Source: Thermohalobaculum sp963822985 (GTDB taxonomy: Bacteria; Pseudomonadota; Alphaproteobacteria; Rhodobacterales; Rhodobacteraceae). Taken from it: a stretch of 64,000 nt of DNA. The DNA lies in the NCBI GenBank assembly GCA_963822985.1, contig CAWGJU010000004.1, forward strand, positions 1 through 64,000, written 5' to 3'. Shown here in pieces: positions 1-8,950 of this stretch; the stretch's first letter is position 1; each line of letters opens with the position of its first letter. The position numbers and the translations under genes are program-made. The notes beneath the pieces were generated by a model. It had not been told where the DNA came from and did not search any database. It worked only from the letters and a program-made list of their open reading frames with translations.

Positions 1-10
1 ACGGACGGCC

Positions 11-511
11 CTATTTGCTGACCGCTACCCAGCTTCGTGAGGTGATGGATTTGATGGCTGAGGGGTCTTGCGCGAAGAAGTTCCATGCCTCGCAGCACTT
101 GGTGACAATGGCGTCGTAGCTGTCGAAGACGGTGATGGCGAGTTTGTTGCTCCGGAGGTAGGCCCAGACATTCTCGATCGGGTTGAGCTCCGGGGCATAG
201 GGCGGCAGCGTGAGCAGCGAGAGGTTACCGGGCACGATCAGGCCATGCGCCCCATGCCAGCCAGCTCCGTCGAGGACGAGGATGGCGTGGGCGCCGGGCG
301 CTACGGTGCGCCCGATCTCGGCCAGATGCGCGTTCATCGCCTCGGTGTCCGCGAAGGGCATGACGAGACCCGCGGCCGCCCCGCGCGCCGGGCAGGCCGC
401 TCCAAAGATGTAGGCCCACTTGTAGCGAGTGTCGCGCACGGCGCGCGGGCGGCTGCCGCGGCGGGCCCAGACATAGCTGAGCGAGCCCTTCTGTCCGACC
501 CTGGCTTCGTC
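11..511 (-). pseudogene. IS630 transposase, C-terminal half (copy 1)
   Basis: This is the C-terminal catalytic half of an IS630-family DDE transposase, read on the minus strand. It starts at the first catalytic Asp region (DEARVGQ), continues through the second Asp (ILVLDGAGWH) and the Glu (NPIENVW), and ends at a stop at base 11. It has no start codon or helix-turn-helix half, because an IS110 element abuts it at about base 511. Bases 1-470 are identical to 2050-2519, so it is a duplicate of the IS630 3' half at 2060-2560. It cannot make an active transposase alone. Confidence 0.88.
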
Positions 512-2033
512 CTTACATGAGGGTTCGCTTGTCAATGGTTTCTGGGATGGCACCCTCCTGTTTCACTGCTTCTATCGTGGTAACAGGGGAGGCACGCTTG
601 AAGGGCCCGGGCGGCCTGTATCCCCGCAGCGACTGCTGCGTCACCTTACATGCGGTCGGGGCCGTAGAGGCGCCCCCGCACCATAATGCCTCTTGCACGA
701 GGCTTTGCCCCAGTGAGACGCGACCCACCTGAAACGCGGTAGCGCGGAGCTACCAAAGAAGAAGACGGTCGCGCTCCCCGTATCGCCGTCTGACGGCCTC
801 CTCGCCTGCGGCAATCTGGTTGATTATGCTGTGACTGCGGTCTCTGCGCTGAGCGTGCTGCCGTCGGGCACCACCCCGGTCTCCACGTAGCGCCACAGGG
901 CGATCAGGAGCTTTCCTTGCCATCGCCACAATCGCGATCCGCCGCGTGCGCCCCTTCAGTGTGCCGACGCGCTCGCGGAACCACGTGGCCAGCGCGCTAT
1001 CGGGCTGATAGCGCAACCACAACCAAGCAAGCTGGATCATAGTCGTGCGTGCCCGAGGATTGCCTGCCCGGCTGATGTTCCGGTCGCGATCCATCCCGCC
1101 GCTCTGGTAGGGCATCGGTGTGATGCCGACATAGCTGGCGAGCTGACGGCGGTTGGCGAAAGAACGGTAGAACACCTCGCGGACCAACACGGCTGCGGAG
1201 TTTTCGCCGACGCCCCGAATGCCGGAGAGCGCCACGATCTTGCGACCGGTCTCGTCTTGCGGCGCGTCCTCAAAGGCGGACGCGCGTTCCGCCTCGATCT
1301 CCCGGATCAGGTCTCTGGTGTGGACGAGCCGGCGCTTGAGGCGGCCGATCTCCGCACGCAGACACGGCGGTAGCGCGCGTCCATCGGCCGTGCGCAACAC
1401 GGCGAGATCGCTGTCCCAGGTTCGCAGGGACGGCCGCTTGCGGATGCCTTGCGTGACCAGGAGCGCCTCGATGCGGTTCTCGATCCGGACCCGCTCGCGC
1501 ACGAGGTGTTCGCGCTCGCGGTGCGGGCGCTTGGCATCCTCCTCCGCGGGCGTTGGCACGCGAAGGACGCTGCAGATCTGGTGATCGCCCTGATGACGCG
1601 CCGCCAGAACCCGAAGCAGGCCCTGCGCGTCGAGCCGATCGGTCTTGGCCCGCCGCGCCCTTCGGTTGACCAGGATGCTGGTCGGCTCGACGACATGGTT
1701 GATCACGTCGTTGGCGAGCAGGAGCCGGTGCAGCCAGAAGCCGTCGCGGCCCGCCTCATAGCAGGAGACGACTTCGACCGCGACGCCTGTCAGCGCCCGC
1801 GCCCGAGCGCGCTGGGTCGCGATGAAGGCGAGCAGCGCCGCGGTGTCGCCGGCCTCCATCTTGTGCAGCACGATTTTGTCGCGACCCGGCAGCCGGACGG
1901 CGGCAAGCCAACTCGAACAGCTCAGTTCAAGTGCGAGGTAGACGGTGGTCTCGGTGGCGGGAAGGATCGTCGACATCTGCGGCTCCATCGGTTGAGGGGC
2001 CGCCATCATCCGCGAGTCCCCGCCTCATAGCAT
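512..2033 (-). mobile_element. IS110-family element, copy a
   Basis: Edges were set by comparing the flanks with the interrupted IS630 gene. The plus-strand left end begins CTTACATGAGGG and the right end finishes CGCCTCATAGCAT, giving sub-terminal inverted repeats around ATGAGG. A 17-bp piece of IS630 upstream flank (2034-2050) remains at the right end and is joined directly to the IS630 3' end, which marks a tandem-duplication joint. Bases 1206-2033 match copy b exactly, while 512-1205 are clearly diverged. Confidence 0.8.
750..2009 (-). pseudogene. IS110-family transposase (frameshifted 3' end)
   Basis: This is a DEDD-type IS110/IS1111 transposase-recombinase. The N-terminal RuvC-like domain has YLALELS, the CYEAGRDGF box and KTDRLDAQ. 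The C-terminal transposase_20 domain has GIRGVG and YVGITP. After MARK, at about base 912-916, one extra base shifts the frame, so the open frame runs 419 aa with a nonsense tail. Restoring the frame gives an LLIALWRYVE ending with a stop at 824, matching copy b (388 aa). The damage is near the C terminus, so activity is uncertain. Confidence 0.85.
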
Positions 2034-2059
2034 CTGGAACCAGATCTCGACGGACGGCC

Positions 2060-2560
2060 CTATTTGCTGACCGCTACCCAGCTTCGTGAGGTGATGGATT
2101 TGATGGCTGAGGGGTCTTGCGCGAAGAAGTTCCATGCCTCGCAGCACTTGGTGACAATGGCGTCGTAGCTGTCGAAGACGGTGATGGCGAGTTTGTTGCT
2201 CCGGAGGTAGGCCCAGACATTCTCGATCGGGTTGAGCTCCGGGGCATAGGGCGGCAGCGTGAGCAGCGAGAGGTTACCGGGCACGATCAGGCCATGCGCC
2301 CCATGCCAGCCAGCTCCGTCGAGGACGAGGATGGCGTGGGCGCCGGGCGCTACGGTGCGCCCGATCTCGGCCAGATGCGCGTTCATCGCCTCGGTGTCCG
2401 CGAAGGGCATGACGAGACCCGCGGCCGCCCCGCGCGCCGGGCAGGCCGCTCCAAAGATGTAGGCCCACTTGTAGCGAGTGTCGCGCACGGCGCGCGGGCG
2501 GCTGCCGCGGCGGGCCCAGACGCGGGTGAGCGTGCCCTGCTGGCCGACGCGCGCCTCGTC
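2060..2560 (-). pseudogene. IS630 transposase, C-terminal half (copy 2, original site)
   Basis: This is the C-terminal catalytic half of the IS630 transposase, carrying the DEARVGQQG, VLDGAGWH and NPIENVW motifs and a stop at 2060. Joined to the N-terminal half at 4063-4592, it reads EIWFQ-DEARVG without loss. It is therefore the true 3' part of the IS630 gene split by IS110 copy b. Bases 2060-2519 are identical to copy 1 at the window start. The last 40 bases before the IS110 junction differ between the two copies. Confidence 0.88.
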
Positions 2561-2871
2561 TTTACATGAGGGTTCGATCGTCAATGGGGTCTTACATGCT
2601 ATCCTCCCGCTCGACTGCGTCGATCTGGTCTCATTCATAGCAATCTTGTTTGAAGGCCCGGAGCGATCGTTCCCCGCAGCCGCGGCTGCGTCACCTTACA
2701 TGCGGTCGGGACGACGATGCGGTCCCGCACCATGATGCCTCATGCACGAGGCCTGGCTCCGGCGAGACGCGACCCACCTGAAACGCGGCGGCTCGAGCGC
2801 CGCCAATGACGAAGACGGTCGCGCTCCCCTCATCGCCGCCGGTCGGCGTCCCGCCGACGTCGATCTCTTTT
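2561..2871 (-). ncRNA. candidate seekRNA/bridge-RNA region of IS110 copy b
   Basis: This is a 311-nt non-coding stretch between the transposase stop and the element end. Copy a has a 312-nt counterpart (512-823) once its frameshift is corrected. IS1111-type elements are known to carry their guide RNA in this 3' segment. The RNA itself cannot be seen here. The call rests on position, conserved length and family knowledge, so confidence is low. Confidence 0.3.
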
Positions 2872-4038
2872 CTACGCCTTGAAAGCGACGCCTTCCGGCA
2901 CGACTCCCGCTTCGACGTAGCGCCAGAGCGCAACCAGGAGCTTCCGCGCCATGGCGACGATCGCGATCCGCCGGGTGCGACCGGCCAGCGCGCCGACACG
3001 TTCGCGGAACCACCGGGCGAGCGCACTTTCCGGCTGATAGCGCAGCCACAGCCAGGCGAGCTGGATGAGAGCCGTCCTCGCCCGAGGATTCCCGGCGCGC
3101 CCGATCCCTCGGTCCCGATCCATCGTCCCGCTCTGGTGCGGCATCGGGGCGATGCCGACATAGCTCGCGAGCTGCCGGCGGTTGTGGAAGCGGCGATAGA
3201 ACACTTCGCGGGTCAGCACGGCGGCAAAGTTGTCGCCGACGCCCCGAATGCCGGAGAGCGCCACGATCTTGCGACCGGTCTCGTCTTGCGGCGCGTCCTC
3301 AAAGGCGGACGCGCGTTCCGCCTCGATCTCCCGGATCAGGTCTCTGGTGTGGACGAGCCGGCGCTTGAGGCGGCCGATCTCCGCACGCAGACACGGCGGT
3401 AGCGCGCGTCCATCGGCCGTGCGCAACACGGCGAGATCGCTGTCCCAGGTTCGCAGGGACGGCCGCTTGCGGATGCCTTGCGTGACCAGGAGCGCCTCGA
3501 TGCGGTTCTCGATCCGGACCCGCTCGCGCACGAGGTGTTCGCGCTCGCGGTGCGGGCGCTTGGCATCCTCCTCCGCGGGCGTTGGCACGCGAAGGACGCT
3601 GCAGATCTGGTGATCGCCCTGATGACGCGCCGCCAGAACCCGAAGCAGGCCCTGCGCGTCGAGCCGATCGGTCTTGGCCCGCCGCGCCCTTCGGTTGACC
3701 AGGATGCTGGTCGGCTCGACGACATGGTTGATCACGTCGTTGGCGAGCAGGAGCCGGTGCAGCCAGAAGCCGTCGCGGCCCGCCTCATAGCAGGAGACGA
3801 CTTCGACCGCGACGCCTGTCAGCGCCCGCGCCCGAGCGCGCTGGGTCGCGATGAAGGCGAGCAGCGCCGCGGTGTCGCCGGCCTCCATCTTGTGCAGCAC
3901 GATTTTGTCGCGACCCGGCAGCCGGACGGCGGCAAGCCAACTCGAACAGCTCAGTTCAAGTGCGAGGTAGACGGTGGTCTCGGTGGCGGGAAGGATCGTC
4001 GACATCTGCGGCTCCATCGGTTGAGGGGCCGCCATCAT
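2872..4038 (-). CDS. IS110/IS1111-family transposase
   Basis: This is a 388-aa IS110-family DNA recombinase with full-length domain order. The RuvC-like DEDD domain (about residues 20-180) includes EAGRDGFWLHRLL and KTDRLDAQGL. A basic linker follows, then a transposase_20 domain (about 265-350) with IRGVGDN, YVGIAPMPHQSG and RAGNPRAR. It ends LLVALWRYVEAGVVPEG, with no frameshift. IS110 enzymes work with a guide (bridge/seek) RNA encoded at a non-coding end of the element, here most likely the 3' end. The first 259 codons are identical to copy a and the rest is diverged. Confidence 0.92.
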   Translation of the reverse strand: MMAAPQPMEPQMSTILPATETTVYLALELSCSSWLAAVRLPGRDKIVLHKMEAGDTAALLAFIATQRARARALTGVAVEVVSCYEAGRDGFWLHRLLLANDVINHVVEPTSILVNRRARRAKTDRLDAQGLLRVLAARHQGDHQICSVLRVPTPAEEDAKRPHREREHLVRERVRIENRIEALLVTQGIRKRPSLRTWDSDLAVLRTADGRALPPCLRAEIGRLKRRLVHTRDLIREIEAERASAFEDAPQDETGRKIVALSGIRGVGDNFAAVLTREVFYRRFHNRRQLASYVGIAPMPHQSGTMDRDRGIGRAGNPRARTALIQLAWLWLRYQPESALARWFRERVGALAGRTRRIAIVAMARKLLVALWRYVEAGVVPEGVAFKA

Positions 4039-4062
4039 CCGCGAGTTCCCGCCTCATAGCAT

Positions 4063-4592
4063 CTGGAACCAGATCTCGAGCGGCTTGTCCTTGGCGTGCT
4101 CAGGGAGCGCGGCGACTACGGCTTGCGGGAAGTTTTTTTGAACGCCTCCTGGGCGTCGAAATCCGCCTCCGGGTGCTTCGGCCGCGGCACCAGGCGGCGC
4201 AGGCCGAGCGCCCGGAGCTGCTTGCCCACGCTGCGCTCGTGCATCACCACGCCGAACGCCGCCTCGATGCGCCGCTTCAGGTCGACCCGCCGCCAGCGCA
4301 CCACCCCGTCGCGCTCGGGATCGGGACCGGCTTCCACCCACGCCGCGAGCTCCGCCTTCTGCTCGGGGGTGAGGCGCGGTCGGCGGCCGGGCGATGAACG
4401 GTTCGTCAGGCCCGCCAGCCCTTCGGCATTGTAACGGTGCACCCAGTCGCGCAGCGTCTGCCCGTCCATCCCGCAAGTCTCGGCCGCGCCCTTACGGTCG
4501 CTGCCCTCCAGCACCAGCGCGATCGCCAGCATCCGCCGCGCCGCGCGCGCATCCTTCGTCTTTCCCGCCGTCGCTCGCATCTGCGCCGGCGT
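4063..4592 (-). pseudogene. IS630 transposase, N-terminal half (split by IS5 and IS110)
   Basis: This is the N-terminal half of the IS630 transposase: a helix-turn-helix region (KGAAETCGMDGQTLRDWV), a linker (GRRPRLTPEQKAEL) and the ERSVGKQL segment. The reading frame changes at an A7 run after EAF (FKK then NFPQAV). This looks like a programmed -1 slip rather than damage, because the next part reads well to EIWFQ. There IS110 copy b interrupts. The first ten codons lie beyond the IS5 insertion at 5527-5556 (MAVEITRKDL, good RBS AGGGAGACAGGG). The whole gene therefore spans 5556 to 2060. Confidence 0.85.
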
Positions 4593-4593
4593 T

Positions 4594-5526
4594 AGAACCT
4601 GTCCTGGAAGTTTCTCAGCGTGCCAAGCGGCGTAGCATGATCTTGATCATGGCGAGCTTGACGAGGGCTTCCGCCGTTCGGGCGAGGTGCTCGTAGTCGC
4701 GCGCGAGGCGGCGGTTGCGCCTGATCCAAGACAGGGTGCGCTCGACGATCCAGCGTTTTGGCAGCACGGCGAAGCCCTTCGTTCCGGGTTCGCGGCGCAC
4801 GATCTCCAGACGCCATCTGCCGGCCGACGCGATGGTCTCGGCGGCCTTCGGCCCCTGGTAGCCCTGATCGGCGAACACGGTCTCGATGAAGGGAAAGCGC
4901 CGCCGCGTGCGCTTGTCGAGCACCAGCGCGGCGCCGTCGCGATCCTGCAAATTGGCGGGGTGGATCACGACGCGCAGCATCAGGCCGAGCGTGTCGACGA
5001 GCACATGGCGCTTGACGCCCTTGGTCTTCTTGCCCGCGTCAAAGCCCGTTTCCTGCGGTTTGCGCCCCCTTTTTCCGCCGATTTGACCGTCTGGCTGTCG
5101 ACGATCGCCGCACTGGGCTGGGGCGCGCGGCCCTCCGCCTCGCGCAGGGCCGCGTAGAGCGTCTCATGGATGCGATCGAGCGTCCCGTCGTAGCCACAGG
5201 TCAAAATACGCCCAGACCGTGCTGCGCGGCGGAAAGTCCTTGGGAAGATGCCGCCACTGACAGCCGGTCTCGAGCACGTAAAGCACGCCCTGCAGAACCT
5301 CGCGCACATCGACCTCGCGTCGCCGCCCGCCGCGCTTCGCGGGCGGGATGTGCGGCTCGATCAGCGCCCACTCCGCATCGCTCAGATCGCTCGGGTAGCG
5401 CAGCCCCCGCCGACCATATCTCTGGCGATCTTCCCCACTCCACATCCGACGCCTCCATCGCTCCCCGGCGCCGGACACAGAATCACAAACAATTCCAGAG
5501 ACTCAAGGAATTTCAGGACAGGTTCT
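4594..5526 (-). mobile_element. IS5-family element, copy a
   Basis: The element is bounded by inverted repeats GAACCTGTCCTG (left, about 4595) and its complement CAGGACAGGTTC (right, ending about 5525). It sits in the IS630 transposase gene after codon 10, splitting DL from TPAQMR, with TGA/TAA at the two edges, close to the TNA target duplication known for part of the IS5 family. Its transposase is broken (see next entry). Confidence 0.85.
4615..5478 (-). pseudogene. IS5-family transposase with two frameshifts
   Basis: It reads from MSGAGERWRRR at 5478: a DUF4096-type N-terminal domain (YPSDLSDAEWALIEPHIP, GCQWRHLPKDFPP), then the DDE part (AAIVDSQTVKSAEKGG, FDAGKKTKGVKRH, VFADQGYQG, ERTLSWIRRNRRLARDYE). 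The frame breaks at DLW (two bases missing relative to copy b at 6313-6753) and again at about 5045, near the GAAACGGGC run. Some IS5 elements use one programmed shift between orfA and orfB, but two breaks point to decay. Confidence 0.85.
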
Positions 5527-5600
5527 CAGGTCCTTCCGCGTGATCTCGACCGCCATCCCTGTCTCCCTGTCCTCAAAGACAGGGACTTACATTTCCGCCG
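5527..5600 (-). other. IS630 5' end: start codon, RBS and terminal repeat region
   Basis: This holds the first ten codons of the interrupted IS630 transposase, with ATG at 5554-5556, preceded by an AGGGAGACAGGG ribosome site. Just upstream is the inverted repeat CCCTGTC-TTTGA-GGACAGGG, probably part of the IS end. The phage-capsid pseudogene stops reading sensibly here, so this is the IS630 insertion edge. Confidence 0.5.
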
Positions 5601-6290
5601 GCTTGAGAATCCCCCGAGTCATCTCCATGGGCCGGCCGTATTGTTCGTGACGGCCGCGAGGATCTCGGGGAAATCCGAGGTCGAGTGCAGCGCGCGCGTC
5701 GCCACCTCGTCGCGCGAGAGGCCGCGCGTGCTGGCGCCCGCCGTCTCGAGGCTTTCGCGGGCGAGTTCCATCAGCGTCATGCCGCGGTACTCGCGGGCGG
5801 CGTCCTCCAGCGGGAAGAGCGTCGGGCTGTAGCGGTGCAGGAGCGCGTTCGAGATCGCCTGGCGCCGCGTGACCGTGGCGTCCCTCCCGCCGAGCGGGAT
5901 CGAGACATGGGGGAAGGTCCGCGTCTCGTCCGCCTTCGCCGCGACCTAATCGAGGATCAGCCGACGCGCCTCGTCGATGGAGACGCCACGCCTGATCAGG
6001 TCGTCGGCGAAACCGCGCTCGAGCTGGAGCTTGTCGGCCAGCCCGTGTATCGTGGAGACGCGCTCGCGCTCCTGCGCGCGGGCCTCGCTGACCAGCGCGT
6101 CGGTGTCGACGCTGCGCCTGCGGTCCTCGGGCGCCGTGTCGGGCGCGGGCTTCATCGCCTTGGGCTTGGTGTCGGCGGCGCGCGTCTGCGGTTCGGCAGT
6201 GCCGGTCGGTCATCGTGGTCTCCTCGGTGTCCGCCCAGCCGGGCAGATGCACAGTACCGGGCGGGAACGCCGCGCCCTCGCTCATCTCTT
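5600..6290 (-). pseudogene. phage prohead protease/major capsid fusion gene, 5' remnant
   Basis: Reading the minus strand gives sequence typical of the fused prohead protease/major capsid proteins of some tailed phages. It runs ERERVSTIHGLADKLQLERG, DLIRRGVSIDEARRLILD, then a TAG stop (about 5946), and continues in the same frame through ADETRTFPHVSIPLGGRD, RQAISNALLHRYSP, YRGMTLMELARESLE and HSTSDFPEILAAVTNNT. Near the start the frame is off by one base. An upstream tail (AFPPGTVHLPGWADTEE) may be the end of a portal or other head gene. The gene is cut by IS630 on one side and IS5 on the other, so it is dead. The family call is from memory of such proteins. Confidence 0.6.
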
Positions 6291-6312
6291 CCGCCGTCGG
6301 CCAGGCCAGTCT

Positions 6313-6753
6313 TAGAACCTGTCCTGAAACTCCTTGAGTCTCTGGAATCGTTTGTGATTCTGTGTCCGGCGCCAGGGAGCGATGGAGGCGTCGGATGTGG
6401 AGTGGGGAAGATCGCCAGAGATATGGTCGGCGGGGGCTGCGCTACCCGAGCGATCTGAGCGATGCGGAGTGGGCGCTGATCGAGCCGCACATCCCGCCCG
6501 CGAAGCGCGGCGGGCGGCGACGCGAGGTCGATGTGCGCGAGGTTCTGCAGGGCGTGCTTTACGTGCTCGAGACCGGCTGTCAGTAGCGGCATCTTCCCAA
6601 GGACTTTCCGCCGCGCAGCACGGTCTGGGCGTATTTTGACCTGTGGCGCTACGACGGGACGCTCGATCGCATCCATGAGACGCTCTACGCGGCCCTGCGC
6701 GAGGCGGAGGGCCGCGCGCCCCAGCCCAGTGCGGCGATCGTCGACAGCCAGAC
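6313..6753 (+). pseudogene. IS5-family element copy b, truncated
   Basis: The left inverted repeat GAACCTGTCCTG at about 6315 is followed by the same transposase start as copy a (MSGARERWRRR), now on the plus strand. A TGG-to-TAG change ends the frame after ETGCQ. Sequence then matches copy a through AAIVDSQT and stops abruptly at 6753, so the DDE half and right end are missing. With copy a it forms an inverted pair around the capsid remnant. It keeps the two bases that copy a lost. Confidence 0.85.
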
Positions 6754-6798
6754 AGGGCGCAGTACGGGTCCGAATACAGCACTCGTTACCGGCGATGA

Positions 6799-7884
6799 TC
6801 AACTCCTCCGGACGGTCGATGAGCAGGTCGACACGATTCGACGGCGCTTCTTTGCGCCGAGGTTCCGGGCGAAGAACTCCGACCATGTGAACGCCTCGCC
6901 GCTCGGCAGCGTGCAGGACGGCGACCGCCAAATGGCCGACCTCTTTCGGCGCCGTACTGAACGACAAACTCGAGACGGTGGAGGCCGCCTTCGCCGAAGC
7001 GCGACCGACGGCGTCCGCTCCTTCAACGCCATCCAGAACATCCTCGCCCTCTCATCCGTCAGGCCTTGTTGCCGCTCGCGGTCCTCTTGTCGCTCGCTGG
7101 CGGCGCGCTTCGCGTGCGCATAGTCTGCGCGCGGGAGGCGCTCCCGCCGGGGCCCGACGCGGAGCAGGCCGGCCGGCCCGAACACCTCCGTATGGAGGTC
7201 GTCCTGCCAGGCGCGCATTGCCGCCTTGTAGGCGCCGTCGCCGCCCCGGTTGAGATCCTTTTTCGTCAGCAGCCGGCAGTGGCCCGGATCCTCCATAAAG
7301 GTTTCCTTCGCCGCCATGCCAGGGTGCAGCGCGTTCACCCGTCCGTGCTCTTGGTCGGCGACGAACATGTGCACATGCACGTTCGCCTCGTCCCAATGGA
7401 CGACGCTCATCAGGTGTGTCCCCCCGAGCGCTTCGAGGCGGGCGCGCTCGTGCGCGATCGCCTCCTCGAGCACCGCCAGACAGCGATCGCGCAGCATGGG
7501 ATCGTGCCGCGCCTCGGCCGCATCGACCGGCAGCGAGAACACGGCTGTATAGAGCGACCGCGCGTCCTTGCGGAGCTTGCGCGAGCGGGTGCTCCTGCGA
7601 CCGTCCTTGCCGGGGTAGTCGAATGTCTCCTTCACCGCCGCGGCCGCCGCATGCGCGGCGCGCAGATCGTCGAAGCTCGCCACCGCGCCCGCGATGATCT
7701 GAGGGCCTTCGGCCATTCGATCGACGTGCAACGTAGCGCCGGGAACCCGCTCCGCCTCGTCGAAGATTTCGGAGGCCGTCCACGCCCGGTGCCCATTCTT
7801 CCGGGCGCCGCTCTCATGATGGATCGAACCGGTCGAGCCGGCAACTGACCACGTCTCCACATGCGCGAACTGATACCCCTGCAC
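6799..7884 (-). pseudogene. MobV-type (Mob_Pre) plasmid relaxase, C-terminally truncated
   Basis: The protein starts at a GTG (7884) after a GGAGG site and opens MQGYQFAHVETW. The key motif is HWDEANVHVHMF (about residues 162-173), the HxDE...HxH metal-binding signature of MobV/Pre relaxases, which nick plasmid DNA at oriT. A glutamine/arginine-rich helix follows (about 250-275). After TDERARMFWMALKER the sequence becomes Arg-rich and unlike the family, so the C terminus has been replaced or frameshifted. It is a mobilisable-plasmid or ICE remnant. The nick function might persist, but the helper domain is gone. Confidence 0.65.
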
Positions 7885-8449
7885 GGCGACCTCCGCTTGT
7901 TGTGCAGGAGCAGATTAGAGAAAGAAGCCGAGCATCCAAAAAGCTGCGCCGAGCGAGTATTTCGGTGGCTGCAGTGTTCGTAGGGACCGACTATGGGTAT
8001 TGTTCCAATACCCGCCGGCTCTCCGAGGGCTCTGCCGGGGGCGCCTCCGGCGGGCCGGGCGGGGACACCCCTCCCGGCACCCTCCCCGAAGCGGCCGCTG
8101 TGCGGCGCTGCGGACCTGCCGGTCCGCGTAAAGCGTCGGCCGGTCGAGCGCCATTCCGGATGCACTCGACCGGCCGCCGCTTCGGAGAAAGAGCACCCGG
8201 CGCCGCCGGCCCGGCCGTAGCATCTCGGATCTGGATGCCGGCCGAAGATGTCGCTCGTCCGAGGGCTCGTCGCCCGCCGATGCGGGGCGCCGAATCCGAC
8301 GCGATCCGGGGCTCGGCGGAGCTCGCCGATCGCTGACCTGCGGCGGCCGTGAAGGCGGCCTCCCGGCACGCGCGCTTGGGGCGACGCGCGCGCCGGGAGA
8401 CCGCTGGGAGAGTGGGAATCCGGGGCGTGGGTCGACCCTCCAATCACAG
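7885..8449. other. non-coding region upstream of the relaxase
   Basis: No convincing gene was found in this 565-bp stretch. It holds two perfect inverted repeats, listed separately, and very GC-rich DNA. Because it lies directly upstream of the MobV start, it is where an oriT would be expected. Confidence 0.4.
8110..8176. repeat. paired hairpins, candidate oriT region
   Basis: There are two perfect inverted repeats close together. GCGGACC-TGCC-GGTCCGC lies at 8110-8127. A 12-bp arm, CGGCCGGTCGAG, at 8137-8148 pairs with CTCGACCGGCCG at 8165-8176 across 16 bases. The position, about 250 bp upstream of the relaxase start, fits an origin of transfer. No nick site could be recognised. Confidence 0.3.
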
Positions 8450-8950
8450 GTGATACTCATGCTCGACACGACCATGAATGAGACCGCGCGGCCGGCGTGC
8501 CAGGACGCATTGCGGAGCGGCGATGTGGTGCTGTTCCGGTTTCCGTTCGCCGAAGCGGATGCGCCGTCCGAGACGCCCAAATCGCGGGCCTGCCTGGTGC
8601 TCGAGGTGGAGCGCCGGCACGGCCAGCTCTTCGCCGAGCTGGCCTACGGAACCTCGGCGGAGACCGCGGCAAATCGCGGACACGAGATCCGGGTGGATCG
8701 GCCGGAAGGGCTCTCCGCAGCGGGGCTCGATCGGCCGACGAGATTCGTCGGCGCTCGACGGATCACGGTCAGCCTCGACCACGTCGGTTTCGACCTGAAT
8801 CCGCGGCATCGGAGTCCGGTTCTCGGACGGCTCCGCGGGTCTCAATGGCCCAGAGCAGGATGGCGATGGCATCGGCCTCATTGTCATCGGTGGACTGAAG
8901 GACGGGACGGCGCAGGAGTGGTGGAGAGCGGTTTTCAGGGAACTCGGTAG
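8450..8950 (+). CDS. PemK/MazF-like toxin family protein, altered C terminus
   Basis: The protein has the compact beta-barrel pattern of PemK/MazF-type proteins: SGDVVLFRFPF near the start (about residues 23-33), ACLVLEVE, LAYGTS, then LDRPTRFVGARRITVSLDHVGF and a final SPVLGRL. MazF toxins cut mRNA. After LGRL (about residue 128) the sequence loses family character, so the natural C terminus seems cut off. No antitoxin gene is visible upstream. ATG codons at 8450, 8459 and 8474 are all possible starts. The family assignment is moderate, and it could be an uncharacterised relative without toxin activity. Confidence 0.5.
   Translation: MILMLDTTMNETARPACQDALRSGDVVLFRFPFAEADAPSETPKSRACLVLEVERRHGQLFAELAYGTSAETAANRGHEIRVDRPEGLSAAGLDRPTRFVGARRITVSLDHVGFDLNPRHRSPVLGRLRGSQWPRAGWRWHRPHCHRWTEGRDGAGVVESGFQGTR
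8830..8945 (-). pseudogene. possible RuvC-like nuclease C-terminal remnant
   Basis: On the minus strand the phrase TDDNEADAIAILLWAIE reads like the C-terminal Asp/Glu-containing helix of RuvC-type phage or plasmid nucleases. Only about 35 residues fit, with no start. It overlaps the disrupted tail of the PemK-like gene, so an insertion of foreign DNA there would explain both. This is weak evidence. Confidence 0.25.

Larger units (their letters stand above)
2561..4062 (-). mobile_element. IS110-family element, copy b (1.5 kb, intact)
   Basis: The element is inserted in an IS630 transposase gene between the codons for Gln (EIWFQ) and Asp (DEARVG). Removing 2561-4062 restores the IS630 frame, which fixes both ends. 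The ends carry sub-terminal repeats (TTTACATGAGGG and, inverted, ATGCTATGAGGC). There is no obvious target duplication, as expected for IS110. Upstream of the transposase start there are only about 24 bp. Downstream there are 311 bp of non-coding DNA, a layout typical of the IS1111 group. Confidence 0.85.

Noticed and set aside
1..4080. Repeated blocks that might suggest a CRISPR or satellite array
   Set aside because: The repeats are 2-kb insertion-sequence units with transposase genes, not short spaced repeats.
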